DNA of 30,594 nt from Ruminiclostridium sp. (GCA_017550775.1 JAFZOA010000602.1:1-30594), one strand, 5' to 3'; shown: positions 1 to 7,973, numbered from the stretch's first letter. Made by a program: numbers and translations. The notes: a model not told the origin generated them from the sequence alone.

Positions 1-430
1 CTGACTCTTCATTTTTCTTACGCTTTAAAGCTTTAATATCTTCATTCAGGAGCACCAGATATGCTTTTTCAGGCTCGCGGACATACGCTTTATCATTGCT
101 GCATTTCAAAAGCGATATCCGTATATATTCTCCCACATACATCTTTTTTAACAGCAGCGCAGTTTTTATAATTTCTTTATCCTTATCTCTTATTCTCGTA
201 AGATAAGGTTCACAGCATTCCATAAATGCTTTTTCTCCGATAAAAACAAGATCATACACATCTATCCCGATCTCGTCCGCCGCATCACAGCACTTGCTCC
301 CGAAGATATATTCCTTCATTCTGATAAGGTATTCTACTGTCGTTCTTTCGGAAAGTACAGTTTTCGGTGAAAAGGCAAAAGATTTGATACTTTTGGGAAT
401 GTCTGTGACCGTTATTTCCACCGTTATCAT
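1..430 (-). CDS. Hypothetical protein, C-terminus cut by window edge
   Basis: An open frame starts at an ATG at 430 and runs without a stop through the left edge, giving 143 codons. The start reads MITVEITVTDIPKSIKSF, and an AGAAAGG ribosome site lies just upstream in the 12-nt gap after the rsmI stop, so it is probably co-transcribed with rsmI. The visible part is charged and mixed alpha/beta in character, with Cys pairs around residues 51-52 and 76-77 and a very basic stretch (LKRKKNEE) near the edge. There is no signal peptide or membrane segment. I do not recognise the family and assign no function. That it is coding is supported by the long open frame, the start context and the tight spacing. 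Confidence 0.7.
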   Translation of the reverse strand, partial: MITVEITVTDIPKSIKSFAFSPKTVLSERTTVEYLIRMKEYIFGSKCCDAADEIGIDVYDLVFIGEKAFMECCEPYLTRIRDKDKEIIKTALLLKKMYVGEYIRISLLKCSNDKAYVREPEKAYLVLLNEDIKALKRKKNEES

Positions 431-442
431 CTGCCTTTCTTT

Positions 443-1273
443 TTACTGACGTTCATTCATTATCATATTATATATCTCACTCTTTGAAAAACCGAATTTC
501 TTTGCAGCCTCCTTACAGGCTTCCGACGCTTTCTTTCCGGAAGCTATTTCCGCTTTTGCATATTCTGCTGCTGTTTCTATATCGGCTTCATTTTGTTCTT
601 CCTCCGGCGCACCTTCCACCACGAGAACATACTCGCCCTTTGGTGTTTTCTCAGAATAGTATTTTATCATGTCGGAAATTTTTCCGCGGAGGACTTCTTC
701 ATGTAATTTTGTAAGCTCGCGACAAAGTGATATTCTTCTGTCTCCAAGAGCTTCATAAAGATCGTCAAGTGTATTTTTCAGTTTGTGCGGAGCTTCATAG
801 AAGATCAGAGTCCGGTGAAAATTTTTGATCTCATTGAGGTGCGCGTTACGCTGTTTTTTAGTGACGCTCAGAAATCCTTCAAAAGAGAACCGCGAAGTCG
901 GAAGTCCGGATATCGCAAGCGCCGACATTGCAGCGGTAGGGGAGGGAACTACGTTTATTTCGATACCGTGCTCCGCGCACAGCCGGACAAGATCCTCACC
1001 CGGATCGGAGATACATGGCATACCCGCGTCGGTGACTATTGCACAGTTCTCACCGGCAAGTATGCGGTTCACGATATACTCGCCCTTTTCGCGGAGGTTA
1101 TGTTCATAGTAGCTCACCATTGGCTTGTGGATATCGAAGTAAGTCAGGAGCTTCATAGTAACTCTTGTATCCTCTGCGGCGATGAAGTCCACAGAACCAA
1201 GAACTTCTATTGCTCTCGGGGTCATATCCGAGAGATTACCTATCGGGGTCCCTACAACATAAAGCTTAGACAT
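443..1273 (-). CDS. rsmI: 16S rRNA (cytidine-1402-2'-O)-methyltransferase RsmI
   Basis: RsmI uses S-adenosylmethionine to methylate the 2'-OH of C1402 in the 16S rRNA decoding site. The 276-residue length is normal for the family. Visible family motifs are VGTPIGNLSDMT at residues 7-18, EDTR at 34-37, DAGMPCISDPG at 82-92 (the more usual form is DAGTPxISDPG) and YEAPHK at 159-164. The C-terminal 45 residues form the small helical tail of the family, ending in a KKFGFSKSEIY helix-turn-helix-like segment. The ATG is preceded by AAGGAAG. A TATAAT-like hexamer at 1311-1316 on the minus strand could be its -10 box, but no good -35 is seen. It is followed after 12 nt by the partial gene at the window edge. 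Confidence 0.95.
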   Translation of the reverse strand: MSKLYVVGTPIGNLSDMTPRAIEVLGSVDFIAAEDTRVTMKLLTYFDIHKPMVSYYEHNLREKGEYIVNRILAGENCAIVTDAGMPCISDPGEDLVRLCAEHGIEINVVPSPTAAMSALAISGLPTSRFSFEGFLSVTKKQRNAHLNEIKNFHRTLIFYEAPHKLKNTLDDLYEALGDRRISLCRELTKLHEEVLRGKISDMIKYYSEKTPKGEYVLVVEGAPEEEQNEADIETAAEYAKAEIASGKKASEACKEAAKKFGFSKSEIYNMIMNERQ

Positions 1274-1496
1274 TTTTTACTGTTTCTTCCTTTTATCTTT
1301 TTGGTCTGACATTATACGACAGAATGATACTTTTTTATGAAAAAGTTTTCCTGCTTATTCTATTCCTTTTTGTTGAGTATTTTTCAATAAGCCTCACTGT
1401 CTCTGTTCATAAATTTACCTGTCAAATAAGATTTTAACATATTTCCGTATTCCCGGAAACGCATATTCAAGCGTTTTTTAAACATATTCCACCGAG

Positions 1497-1893
1497 TTTT
1501 CAACTGTTCATAGCATAAAAAATGTTTAAAAATATGAGTTTTCAACACTTTCAACACATATATCGTGTAAAAAAATCTTTCTACAATTTGTATTTTCCTG
1601 GGTTTTACTCATCTTTTACAAACCACCTACAAATAAGAATTATAAAATTTTTATAAAACCGGCAAACCCTATTGTTTATCAGCTTTCCCGGCATTATAAA
1701 TTATGACAGAAAATGCTGTTATAACTTGTACATATTATACAACAGATTTGATATGCGTTACATTTTCTGATTGTGGATAACCTTACTCTGTTAAAAAAAC
1801 CGCAAAGTCCGTTAAATAAAGAACTTATAACACTTTCAACAGAGTTTTCAACATAAATCCCTGTTGAAAACTAAGTTTCAACAATTTTCAACG
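1497..1893. promoter_or_regulatory. DnaA-box-like cluster in AT-rich gene-free region (origin candidate)
   Basis: The whole stretch 1274-1999 holds no gene. It contains one perfect DnaA box (TGTGGATAA, 1772-1780; TTATCCACA on the other strand) and a series of TTTTCAACA-type nonamers: TTTTCAACT 1497-1505, TTTTCAACA 1539-1547, CTTTCAACA 1548-1556, CTTTCAACA 1833-1841, TTTTCAACA 1845-1853, TGTTGAAAA 1862-1870, GTTTCAACA 1875-1883 and TTTTCAACG 1885-1893. TTTTCAACA differs from the consensus box at two positions. The DNA between 1560 and 1760 is very AT-rich and could serve as an unwinding element. Closeness to dnaA, dnaN and recF supports an origin or a DnaA-binding regulatory locus. Which of these it is cannot be told from sequence alone, because the dnaA-recF genes would face a fork leaving rightward from here. 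Confidence 0.6.
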
Positions 1894-1999
1894 GGATAAC
1901 TTTTCGCTGCTGATAAATACTGAATTAGGTTACAGTTAAGTGACAATAATACAAAAAGTAGAGAAAAAACTCTTGACAGGCATTACGGAGTGAGAAAAC

Positions 2000-2263
2000 A
2001 TGAAAGGTGTAAAAAAAATAGTTCTGGAAGTGCGCCCCGAAAACGAGTATTTCGAGAAAGCTCTGCTGTTCCTTGATCCCGACAAGCTTAATGAGTCTCA
2101 GAAGAATATTTCAGACAGCGCAAATCTATTACTCTCAGATATAACACCACAGTATTATCGCAAAAAGTATAATTTCAGACGACTTGCTTTTCCGGTATTT
2201 GCCGGTATAGCGACGGGTTCTATCATAACGTGGGGTGCTGTCTTGCTGATCGGGCTGCTGTGA
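2000..2263 (+). CDS. Small hypothetical protein with C-terminal membrane helix
   Basis: An 87-residue protein, start MKGVKKIVLEVRPENEYF, preceded by a CGGAG ribosome site 9 nt before the ATG. The first 60 residues are soluble and charged. Residues about 62-87 (LAFPVFAGIATGSIITWGAV and on) form one hydrophobic helix ending at the C-terminus, so it is probably a tail-anchored membrane protein with its N-terminus in the cytoplasm. The family is not recognised. It is the only plus-strand gene in the first 11 kb, and its last 41 bp overlap the end of the convergent remB gene. Support is the ribosome site and the coherent domain layout. Function unknown. Confidence 0.6.
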   Translation: MKGVKKIVLEVRPENEYFEKALLFLDPDKLNESQKNISDSANLLLSDITPQYYRKKYNFRRLAFPVFAGIATGSIITWGAVLLIGLL

Positions 2264-2498
2264 TAATCTCAAACCGCCTGCGAAGGGTAAGACAGCTTAC
2301 ATTGCTGACATATACGATATCAGTGCAGACTATGATACTTTTAGGCATATCAAGCGACACATAGTATATTTTGCCACTTTTTTGACAGTACGACAAGTAA
2401 TCATTCATGTATTTCTGTACAGTCACCTTCTCAATATCAAATATACCTATTATTTCACCGATATGAACAGAAACATCACTTCCGAGGTGAAGATACAT
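2223..2498 (-). CDS. remB: RemB-family (DUF370) extracellular matrix regulator
   Basis: The 91-residue product opens MYLHLGSDVSVHIGEIIGIF and contains MPKSIIVCTDIVYVSNVSCLTL, which matches the pattern of Bacillus subtilis RemB/YaaB (MYIHLG start, GIFD, PKSIVV, TLKKR). RemA/RemB proteins are small DNA-binding regulators of biofilm matrix genes in Bacillus. The role here is by analogy only. The position immediately after recF, with a 3-nt gap, is the same as in Bacillus, and this supports the call. The family usually ends near the TLRRR motif at about residue 76; here a 15-residue tail continues and overlaps the convergent gene at 2000-2263. gyrB, which follows in Bacillus, is absent. Confidence 0.88.
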   Translation of the reverse strand: MYLHLGSDVSVHIGEIIGIFDIEKVTVQKYMNDYLSYCQKSGKIYYVSLDMPKSIIVCTDIVYVSNVSCLTLRRRFEIITAARSARQHPTL

Positions 2499-2501
2499 AT
2501 A

Positions 2502-3635
2502 TTATTGTCCTTTCAGCTCAAATTTGCCGCCATTAACGTCCCAGATCTTCCCCGAACCGAATTTGTCGGTATCGGAAAGATTACATGATGTAATAAACAC
2601 TTGAAAATTATCAATATGGTTAATAATAAAGCCCCGCCGGAACGCGTCCAGCTCGCTCAGTACATCGTCAAGGATAATGACCGGTACATCATCGCTCTTG
2701 TCCTTTATCATCTGTGCCTCTGCGAGTTTCATTGCAACCGCTATGCTGCGTATCTGACCCTGTGAAGCGTAATCCTTTGCTGGCATATTATTGATACAGA
2801 ACAGAATATCGTCGCGGTGCGCGCCAACCACAGTGTATTTCATTCGCAGCTCACGCTCTGCCGTCTCACGCAGCCGGGTCATATACCTGTCATACATAAG
2901 CTCAAAATCTTCCGCAGAGAACGTTTCCTCACCCATGACAGTACTGTCATACTTCATGGTGAGCTTTTCATTCCCGCCGTTTATCAGGTCATAGTATTCG
3001 TCCGAAAGCGCAGCGAGCCTTTCAAAATACTTAATACGCCCGCACATTACATTCACTCCGAGCCTGGCAATGGTCTCATTCCAGCTTTCAAGCATCATAC
3101 CCATATTCGGGTCATACGCAGACATATTCATAAGTATATTATTCTTCTGTTTCAGAGCTTTATTGTATTCATAAAGTTTGAAATTATGAACACGATTTAT
3201 CATATTTGACACAAAGTCGATATAATCGCGTCTCGCCGCCGGTTCACCCTTGACTATATATAAATCTTCTGGTATAAATAAAACATATCTCAACGCACCG
3301 TATAACTTTTCAGCGTCCTTCATTTCAATACCGTTGAATTTCAGCTTCACAGAACCGCGTTTCTGACTGTACTGAATGGTATTCTCCTTACCGTTCATAT
3401 TATCGAAAACAAAACACATCTCGATAACAGTCTCATCATCCCCACTGCCGAAGGGGAGCAGCTCAGACGGCTTCGGATTGCGGAAGCTTTTTCCAAAGCA
3501 TACGGAAATAGCCTCGCACAGATTTGTTTTACCCTGGGCATTATTTCCCGTGAAAATATTCACCTTTGGGTCAAAAGTAAAATCAGCCGAGGCTATATTT
3601 CTGAAATTCCTGACAGATAAAGATCTAACTATCAT
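2502..3635 (-). CDS. recF: DNA replication/repair protein RecF
   Basis: RecF is an SMC-like ATPase that works with RecO and RecR to load RecA at single-strand gaps. The 377-residue length is typical. Walker A is GNNAQGKTN at residues 30-38, the signature is ASQGQIRSIAVAMKLAE, and Walker B with the D-loop is PVIILDDVLSELD. The N-terminal LSVRNFRNI is the usual RecF opening. The ATG at 3635 follows AGGA 5 nt upstream. It lies downstream of yaaA behind an 81-bp spacer that holds a hairpin, and 3 nt before remB. The partner recR is in the same window at 7374-7973. Confidence 0.97.
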   Translation of the reverse strand: MIVRSLSVRNFRNIASADFTFDPKVNIFTGNNAQGKTNLCEAISVCFGKSFRNPKPSELLPFGSGDDETVIEMCFVFDNMNGKENTIQYSQKRGSVKLKFNGIEMKDAEKLYGALRYVLFIPEDLYIVKGEPAARRDYIDFVSNMINRVHNFKLYEYNKALKQKNNILMNMSAYDPNMGMMLESWNETIARLGVNVMCGRIKYFERLAALSDEYYDLINGGNEKLTMKYDSTVMGEETFSAEDFELMYDRYMTRLRETAERELRMKYTVVGAHRDDILFCINNMPAKDYASQGQIRSIAVAMKLAEAQMIKDKSDDVPVIILDDVLSELDAFRRGFIINHIDNFQVFITSCNLSDTDKFGSGKIWDVNGGKFELKGQ

Positions 3636-3656
3636 TATTCCTATACTTACACGTTA

Positions 3657-3691
3657 ATGGAGATCATTAAGCACAAGGCTCTGATCTCCAT
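3657..3691. repeat. 10-bp inverted repeat (hairpin) between yaaA and recF
   Basis: ATGGAGATCA (3657-3666) and its exact complement TGATCTCCAT (3682-3691) flank a 15-nt loop. On the coding (minus) strand the hairpin ends about 20 nt before the recF start and is not followed by a U-run, so it does not look like a simple terminator. It could be an RNA processing or attenuation structure that sets recF expression relative to dnaA-dnaN. Confidence 0.55.
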
Positions 3692-3716
3692 AATATTTTA
3701 TCCATTATGTTATATT

Positions 3717-3944
3717 CTATTCAGATATACGAACGGTATACTCTTCCGTACCTTCATCAAAGTTGACAGAGACCCTGTCGCCGTCATACAGCTTCTTTCC
3801 GCGCATAACGCAAACTTCACCGTTTACTTCAACTATACCGTCCTGGATCATGAGCTTCGCCATTCCGCCGGTCTCGGCTATATTTCCGAATTTGAGGAAT
3901 TGTTCAAGCTTTATGAACGGAGGTGCAACCTTAATTTCTGTCAT
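3717..3944 (-). CDS. yaaA: S4-domain RNA-binding protein YaaA
   Basis: A 75-residue stand-alone S4 domain. The segment LEQFLKFGNIAETGGMAKLM, followed by IQDGIVEVNGEVCVMRGKKL and YDGDRVSV, is the usual S4 fold pattern (two helices, then the VxVNGxxxxxRGxKL hairpin). The gene between dnaN and recF has this form in many Firmicutes. An RNA or ribosome-related function is inferred from the S4 domain; the exact target is unknown. The ATG at 3944 has a weak AAGG site 8 nt or so upstream. The gap to dnaN is 37 bp, consistent with one operon. Confidence 0.92.
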   Translation of the reverse strand: MTEIKVAPPFIKLEQFLKFGNIAETGGMAKLMIQDGIVEVNGEVCVMRGKKLYDGDRVSVNFDEGTEEYTVRISE

Positions 3945-3981
3945 TATAGTTTACCTTATGTATTAAATATATAATATTATA

Positions 3982-5082
3982 CTATTTGCTTCTTACGGGG
4001 AGAACTATTCCCACAAAGCTGTCGTCCTCCAGAGGACGTATGCGTATCGGGAAAAGCGGTCCTGTAAAGTCAATACGAACCTCGTCACATTCGCTGTTCT
4101 TTAACGCGTCTATCATGTATCTTGCGTTGAACGCTATCTCAAGACGCTCTCCGGTGTACTTGACAGGAAGGTCGCTGTTCATCTTACCGATAGAGGTCTT
4201 GATCTCAATGTGCATAGAGTCGCCCTCGAATGTACAGATAACAGGGCATTTGTACTTGTCGGTATTCAGGACAAGCGTTCTGTCCAGAGCGGTAGAAAAT
4301 TCCAGAGCGTTTACGACAGCCGAGGATTTTTCCTCAAAGTTCATTATCTTCTCATAGTCGATGAAGTTGCCTTCAAGCAGCCTTGATATGATAACATAGT
4401 CTTCCTTCGAGAAGCATATCTGGTTACGGTCAATGCAGATCGAGACCTTTTTCTCGTTCGGCTCGTCCGAGATCATCTTCATGAACTCGTCAAGCGTCTT
4501 CTTAGGCACAACAAAGTCAATATCGTTGTACTGCACAGGCTCGATACGTTTCGCCATTCTCACGCCGTCAACGGATACCACGCTCAGCATATTGTTTTCG
4601 ATATGGAACTTGCTTCCCATGTGTACGGGCTTGATGTCGGTAACTGCTACCGCGTGTATGGTCTGACGGATCATGCTCTTCATTACAGACTCGTCAACCT
4701 CAAAGGATATGTCGCGTTTGAGCTCCGGGATATTCGGGTAGTTGTCTCCCGATACTCCCACTATGTCAAATACGATCGAACCGGAGCTTATAGTAACGTT
4801 ATCTCCGGAGGATTCGATCAGGACAAGTCCTGCCGGCATCTTTCTTATCATTTCGCTGAAGATCTTGGCGTTGACTACTATTTCGCCGTCCTCTATTGCT
4901 TCGGCAGGCTGGATTATACATTTGATGCCTATTTCAAGATCATAACCTGTTACAGTTATAACGTTGTTATTCAGGCAAACAAGCACACCTTCAAGAGCAG
5001 GTATCGTTGATCTTACTGCACAAGCCTTTGAGGCATTGGAAAGTGCCTCAGATAATATGGACTTATCAATGGTAAATTTCAT
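3982..5082 (-). CDS. dnaN: DNA polymerase III beta sliding clamp
   Basis: The ring-shaped clamp that tethers DNA polymerase III to DNA. I place the start at the ATG at 5082 (MKFTIDKSILSEALSNASKA), which fits the conserved DnaN N-terminus and has AGAAAGGA about 8 nt upstream. The frame stays open for 19 more codons upstream, but these look like leader sequence. The 366-residue length equals the usual three-domain clamp, and the end RIRPLEDDSFVGIVLPVRSK has the family's typical closing pattern (normally LPVR). It follows dnaA with a 460-bp spacer, long for this pair, so it probably has its own promoter there. Confidence 0.97.
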   Translation of the reverse strand: MKFTIDKSILSEALSNASKACAVRSTIPALEGVLVCLNNNVITVTGYDLEIGIKCIIQPAEAIEDGEIVVNAKIFSEMIRKMPAGLVLIESSGDNVTISSGSIVFDIVGVSGDNYPNIPELKRDISFEVDESVMKSMIRQTIHAVAVTDIKPVHMGSKFHIENNMLSVVSVDGVRMAKRIEPVQYNDIDFVVPKKTLDEFMKMISDEPNEKKVSICIDRNQICFSKEDYVIISRLLEGNFIDYEKIMNFEEKSSAVVNALEFSTALDRTLVLNTDKYKCPVICTFEGDSMHIEIKTSIGKMNSDLPVKYTGERLEIAFNARYMIDALKNSECDEVRIDFTGPLFPIRIRPLEDDSFVGIVLPVRSK

Positions 5083-5542
5083 ACTTTTTTCCTTTCTGCC
5101 GAAAAAATTGTCCGAGATGAAATTTTTGAGAAAAAACAAACGACAAATATTATTTTTTAGTATTTGTAGTAGAGGCGGGCAAAACGTTAAAAACCTTTAT
5201 ATTCCTTTTAAGGAAGCGGTTTCCGGCTGTTGATTACCGGGTTGAGAAAATGTTTGAAATGTTAGATAAGTTTTTAACAATTTCACAATTAAACTTTTCA
5301 CTTTCTGCGGGTATAAAAATGTTGAAAAAACCGGTAGATCAGATTAAACTATCAAATCTGAATGATGTCAATATTTATATGGATAATAATGTAATATCAA
5401 CAAATTATGAACATTACTTTTTATGCAGTTTTCATAGTTTAATCAAAGCTTTTAATTTAAGTTGAGCTCAATTCAACTTTCACACAGTTTTAAGAATGTT
5501 TTTCAACATCAATTTCGCAAATCAACAGTCATCCGGGAAAAG
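5083..5542. promoter_or_regulatory. dnaA-dnaN spacer with DnaA-box-like sites and a hairpin
   Basis: No credible gene. This AT-rich spacer carries TGTTGAAAA (5320-5328), TATGGATAA (5378-5386, one mismatch to the consensus box) and TTTTCAACA (5500-5508), the same nonamers that cluster at 1497-1893. A 7-bp inverted repeat TCAGATT/AATCTGA (5339-5345 and 5355-5361) also lies here. In Bacillus the dnaA-dnaN spacer is the second half of a bipartite origin, so an origin or dnaN control role is plausible. No clear -35/-10 pair for dnaN was found. Confidence 0.5.
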
Positions 5543-6940
5543 TCATGAATTGCTGTTGCTGATGTTCTTGATAAGGTCTTCGACAGTTGCGCGGTAAGCG
5601 GAATCGTTCTGCATGACTTTTTTCACCTTATTTGTCGCATATACGACAGTTGAATGGTCGCGGCCGCCGAACTCCTTGCCGATAGAAGTATAAGACAGAT
5701 CGGTCACCTTGCTTATGACATACATAGCCACCTGACGTGCGGTAGACACCTGAGAGTTGCGGTTCTTTGAGCGCATTTCCTCCGCGGAAACGTTAAAGAT
5801 GTGGGAAACATCGGTTATAACGTGATCGACGGTGACGGGAACGGGCTGCTGCTCGTTCATTACGTCCTTGATAGTGTTCTGCGCCATGAGTATAGTCGGG
5901 GTATTGCCGGAGAGGAACGCGATGTGGTACATTCTGATTATTGCGCCCTCGATCTGACGTATATTGTTTTTAAGCTTGTCCGCCATATACTCCATAACAT
6001 TGTTTGGAATTTTGAGATTCATGAGCTCGGCTTTTCTCTTGATGATAGCAAGCCTTGTCTCAAATTCCGGCGCGGCTATATCGGTGAGAAGACCCCACTC
6101 AAAACGGGTTATGAGTCTTGTCTCGATATCGTTGATCTCCTTGGGAGGACGATCTGAGGTAAGGATTATCTCCTTGCCCTTTCGGTGAAGCTCCTCAAAG
6201 GTATGGAAAAGCTCGTTCTGAGATTCCTTCTTGCCGGAGAAGAACTGCACATCATCGACAAGCAGCATATCGGCGTTTCTGTACTTATTCTTGAATTTTT
6301 CGGTGGTATTGGTTTTTACGCTGTTGACAAACTCATTTATGAAGGTCTCCGATGAAACATAGATAATGTTATAATCGGGGTGACGGGTCTCGATCTCATT
6401 CTTGATAGCGTAAAGAAGGTGAGTTTTACCGAGACCGGGTTCGCTGTAGATATAGAGCGGGTTGAAGTCGGCTTTATCCTGAGCTATGGATTTGCACGCA
6501 GCGCATGCGAGACGGTTGCTTTCGCCCACTATAAAAGTATCGAAGGTATATTTATAGTTGCTGTTTTCCTCTGTCTCATGCAGTCTTGTCTTTGTATACG
6601 GATCGTCGTCCAGTTCGGGGATAGGGTCGGAAACTCTTACGATCTCCTCGGGGGTGAGAGTATGGTCGCTGTTGGTGACATACTCGATATCCACCTCAAA
6701 GCCGAGAATATCCTTAAGGTGCTTCTTGAAGATCTCGTCATAGTTTTCGATAAGTATCTTCTTAACCCAGTCGTTCGCGACGAAAAGAACGGCTGTCTTA
6801 TTATTGAGTTTGATAGGCTTTATCGGATCAATAAAAAGGTTTATCGCCGTTTCGGATATGTTAAGTCTTGTTTTCATCAGCTCGAAAATATCGCTGAACG
6901 AATTAAGTTCATTCTTCTTTGCATCATCAAGTGAACTCAT
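5543..6940 (-). CDS. dnaA: Chromosomal replication initiator DnaA
   Basis: DnaA binds origin boxes and, with ATP, opens the origin and recruits helicase. The 465-residue protein has the four expected parts: an N-terminal helicase-contact domain (1-90), a variable acidic linker (about 90-128), the AAA+ core, and the C-terminal box-binding domain. Walker A is SEPGLGKTH at 166-174, where the common form starts GG; Walker B is MLLVDDVQFF at 225-234; the arginine-finger region is ETRLITRFEWG at 273-283. The DnaA signature is IGKEFGGRDHSTVVYA at 420-435. The ATG at 6940 is preceded by GGAAGGAAAG. A near-consensus promoter and a 260-nt leader lie upstream. Confidence 0.98.
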   Translation of the reverse strand: MSSLDDAKKNELNSFSDIFELMKTRLNISETAINLFIDPIKPIKLNNKTAVLFVANDWVKKILIENYDEIFKKHLKDILGFEVDIEYVTNSDHTLTPEEIVRVSDPIPELDDDPYTKTRLHETEENSNYKYTFDTFIVGESNRLACAACKSIAQDKADFNPLYIYSEPGLGKTHLLYAIKNEIETRHPDYNIIYVSSETFINEFVNSVKTNTTEKFKNKYRNADMLLVDDVQFFSGKKESQNELFHTFEELHRKGKEIILTSDRPPKEINDIETRLITRFEWGLLTDIAAPEFETRLAIIKRKAELMNLKIPNNVMEYMADKLKNNIRQIEGAIIRMYHIAFLSGNTPTILMAQNTIKDVMNEQQPVPVTVDHVITDVSHIFNVSAEEMRSKNRNSQVSTARQVAMYVISKVTDLSYTSIGKEFGGRDHSTVVYATNKVKKVMQNDSAYRATVEDLIKNISNSNS

Positions 6941-7019
6941 TTTATCTTTCCTTCCGTATTGTGTTTTATATATATACCTTAAATTTTTACAATTTGTTTA
7001 TTTCTGCAATAACCATTTT

Positions 7020-7109
7020 AGTTTACAGGTTACAGTTTGCAGGTTATAGTTGTGGTGTCCGCTGCGCGGACATATCTGAATCGTGACGAATCACGAAAGT
7101 ATGTGCGCC
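7020..7109 (+). repeat. 90-bp dispersed repeat, copy 1 (in dnaA leader)
   Basis: This segment matches the minus strand of 11374-11463 over all 90 positions with about 8 differences and no gaps. It begins with four heptamers (TTTACAG, GTTACAG, TTTGCAG, GTTATAG; 7022-7049), continues with the hairpin TGTCCGC/GCGGACA, and has a second hairpin of the type CGTGA/TCACG. It lies between the dnaA promoter and the dnaA start, so it is transcribed as part of the dnaA leader. Confidence 0.8.
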
Positions 7110-7209
7110 GGAAGCGCTTAAAATCAAGATATTGTGGTATTATAAAGTTTTGTCAACAATATAAAAGAAATGTTGAAAAAAGCCACAAAAATATAGTGAT
7201 ACGCATTCT

Positions 7210-7238
7210 ATTGTACCACAAATAAAGGCTTTTTTCAA
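7210..7238 (-). promoter_or_regulatory. Probable dnaA promoter (sigma-A type)
   Basis: On the minus strand TTGAAA (7233-7238) is followed after exactly 17 nt by TACAAT (7210-7215). Transcription would start near 7203 and give a leader of about 260 nt that includes TTTTCAACA (7171-7179), a nonamer shared with the origin-like clusters and suitable for DnaA autoregulation, and repeat copy 1. Confidence 0.65.
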
Positions 7239-7307
7239 TAGTAAAACTCATAAAAATTATTGTGCAGATTAACGAGATAAGTTGTATATTTCCTCTCTAT
7301 TAAAGGA

Positions 7308-7351
7308 TTTAAAAATAAAAACGGCACTGCTTTTTCAGGCATTACCGTTTT
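7308..7351 (-). terminator. Rho-independent terminator after recR
   Basis: On the minus strand AAAACGG...GC pairs with GC...CCGTTTT (arms 7339-7351 and 7317-7329, with one mismatch and one G-U pair), then continues TTTTTATTTTT. It sits just beyond the recR stop and would close the SRP RNA-dnaX-ebfC-recR unit, insulating it from the dnaA promoter. Confidence 0.8.
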
Positions 7352-7373
7352 CATTGATCTGAGTTATGTGTTG

Positions 7374-7973
7374 TTAAAGCTCGTTTCTGTTTTCTATAGC
7401 TCTCTGCAATGTCACATCGTCCGCATATTCAAGCGATGAGCCCGCCGGAAGACCGTATGCGAGCCTTGTTACCTTTATTCCGAGCGGCTTTATCATGCGG
7501 CTGATGTATGAGGCAGTAGTCTCACCCTCGACAGTCGGGTTTGTCGCCATTATCACCTCGTCCACGTCTCCGGACAGCCGTTTCATAAGCTCGGCTATTC
7601 GTATGTCGTTCGGACCTATGTTTTCCATCGGCGACAGCAGCCCGTGCAGAACATGATATACTCCGCCGAAGCCGCCCGCGCGTTCAAGAGCCGATACGTC
7701 CTTCGGAGCTTCGACCACGCAGATAGTCTTTTTGTCACGCCGGTCGTCACTGCAGATAGAGCACTGCTCGGTATCGGTGAAGTTCTGGCAGATATTGCAG
7801 CAATGCACGCTCTTTCGGGCGCTGAGGATCTGGGATGTAAATAATTCCACGTCCTCTATCGGCTGGTTCAGCATAAAGTAAGCAAGTCTCTGTGCTGTTT
7901 TCATGCCGATGCCGGGAAGCTTTGCGAACTGTTCCGCTGCGGAAACGAGAGGTACGGAGTAATATTCCGCCAT
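7374..7973 (-). CDS. recR: Recombination protein RecR
   Basis: RecR forms a ring-like clamp that acts with RecF and RecO in loading RecA at gaps. The 199-residue length is standard. An N-terminal helix-hairpin-helix segment (FAKLPGIGMKTAQRLAYFML) is followed by a C4 zinc finger with Cys59, Cys62, Cys71 and Cys74, and a TOPRIM domain starting ICVVEAPKDV near residue 84. The C-terminal segment with RLAYGLPAGSSLEYADDVTL is the usual RecR ending. The start at 7973 is 1 nt after the ebfC stop, so translation is probably coupled. The order dnaX-ebfC-recR is conserved in Firmicutes. Confidence 0.97.
   Translation of the reverse strand: MAEYYSVPLVSAAEQFAKLPGIGMKTAQRLAYFMLNQPIEDVELFTSQILSARKSVHCCNICQNFTDTEQCSICSDDRRDKKTICVVEAPKDVSALERAGGFGGVYHVLHGLLSPMENIGPNDIRIAELMKRLSGDVDEVIMATNPTVEGETTASYISRMIKPLGIKVTRLAYGLPAGSSLEYADDVTLQRAIENRNEL

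Noticed and set aside
785..1309. 174-codon open frame on the plus strand
   Set aside because: Antisense to rsmI, whose motifs are unmistakable.
1974..1979. TTGACA just before the small gene at 2000
   Set aside because: Its -10 position would fall at the start codon and no TATAAT-like sequence is there.
3657..3974. 105-codon plus-strand frame over yaaA
   Set aside because: Antisense to the well-supported S4-domain gene and starts within the hairpin; no ribosome site.
5250..5465. 71-codon open frame in the dnaA-dnaN spacer
   Set aside because: No ribosome site, AT-rich composition gives Asn/Lys/Leu-rich text, and it overlaps DnaA-box-like sites and a hairpin; better explained as regulatory DNA.
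7139..7156. TATAAT and TTGACA hexamers on the minus strand upstream of dnaA
   Set aside because: They are only 6 nt apart, so they cannot form one promoter; the TTGAAA-17-TACAAT pair at 7210-7238 fits better.
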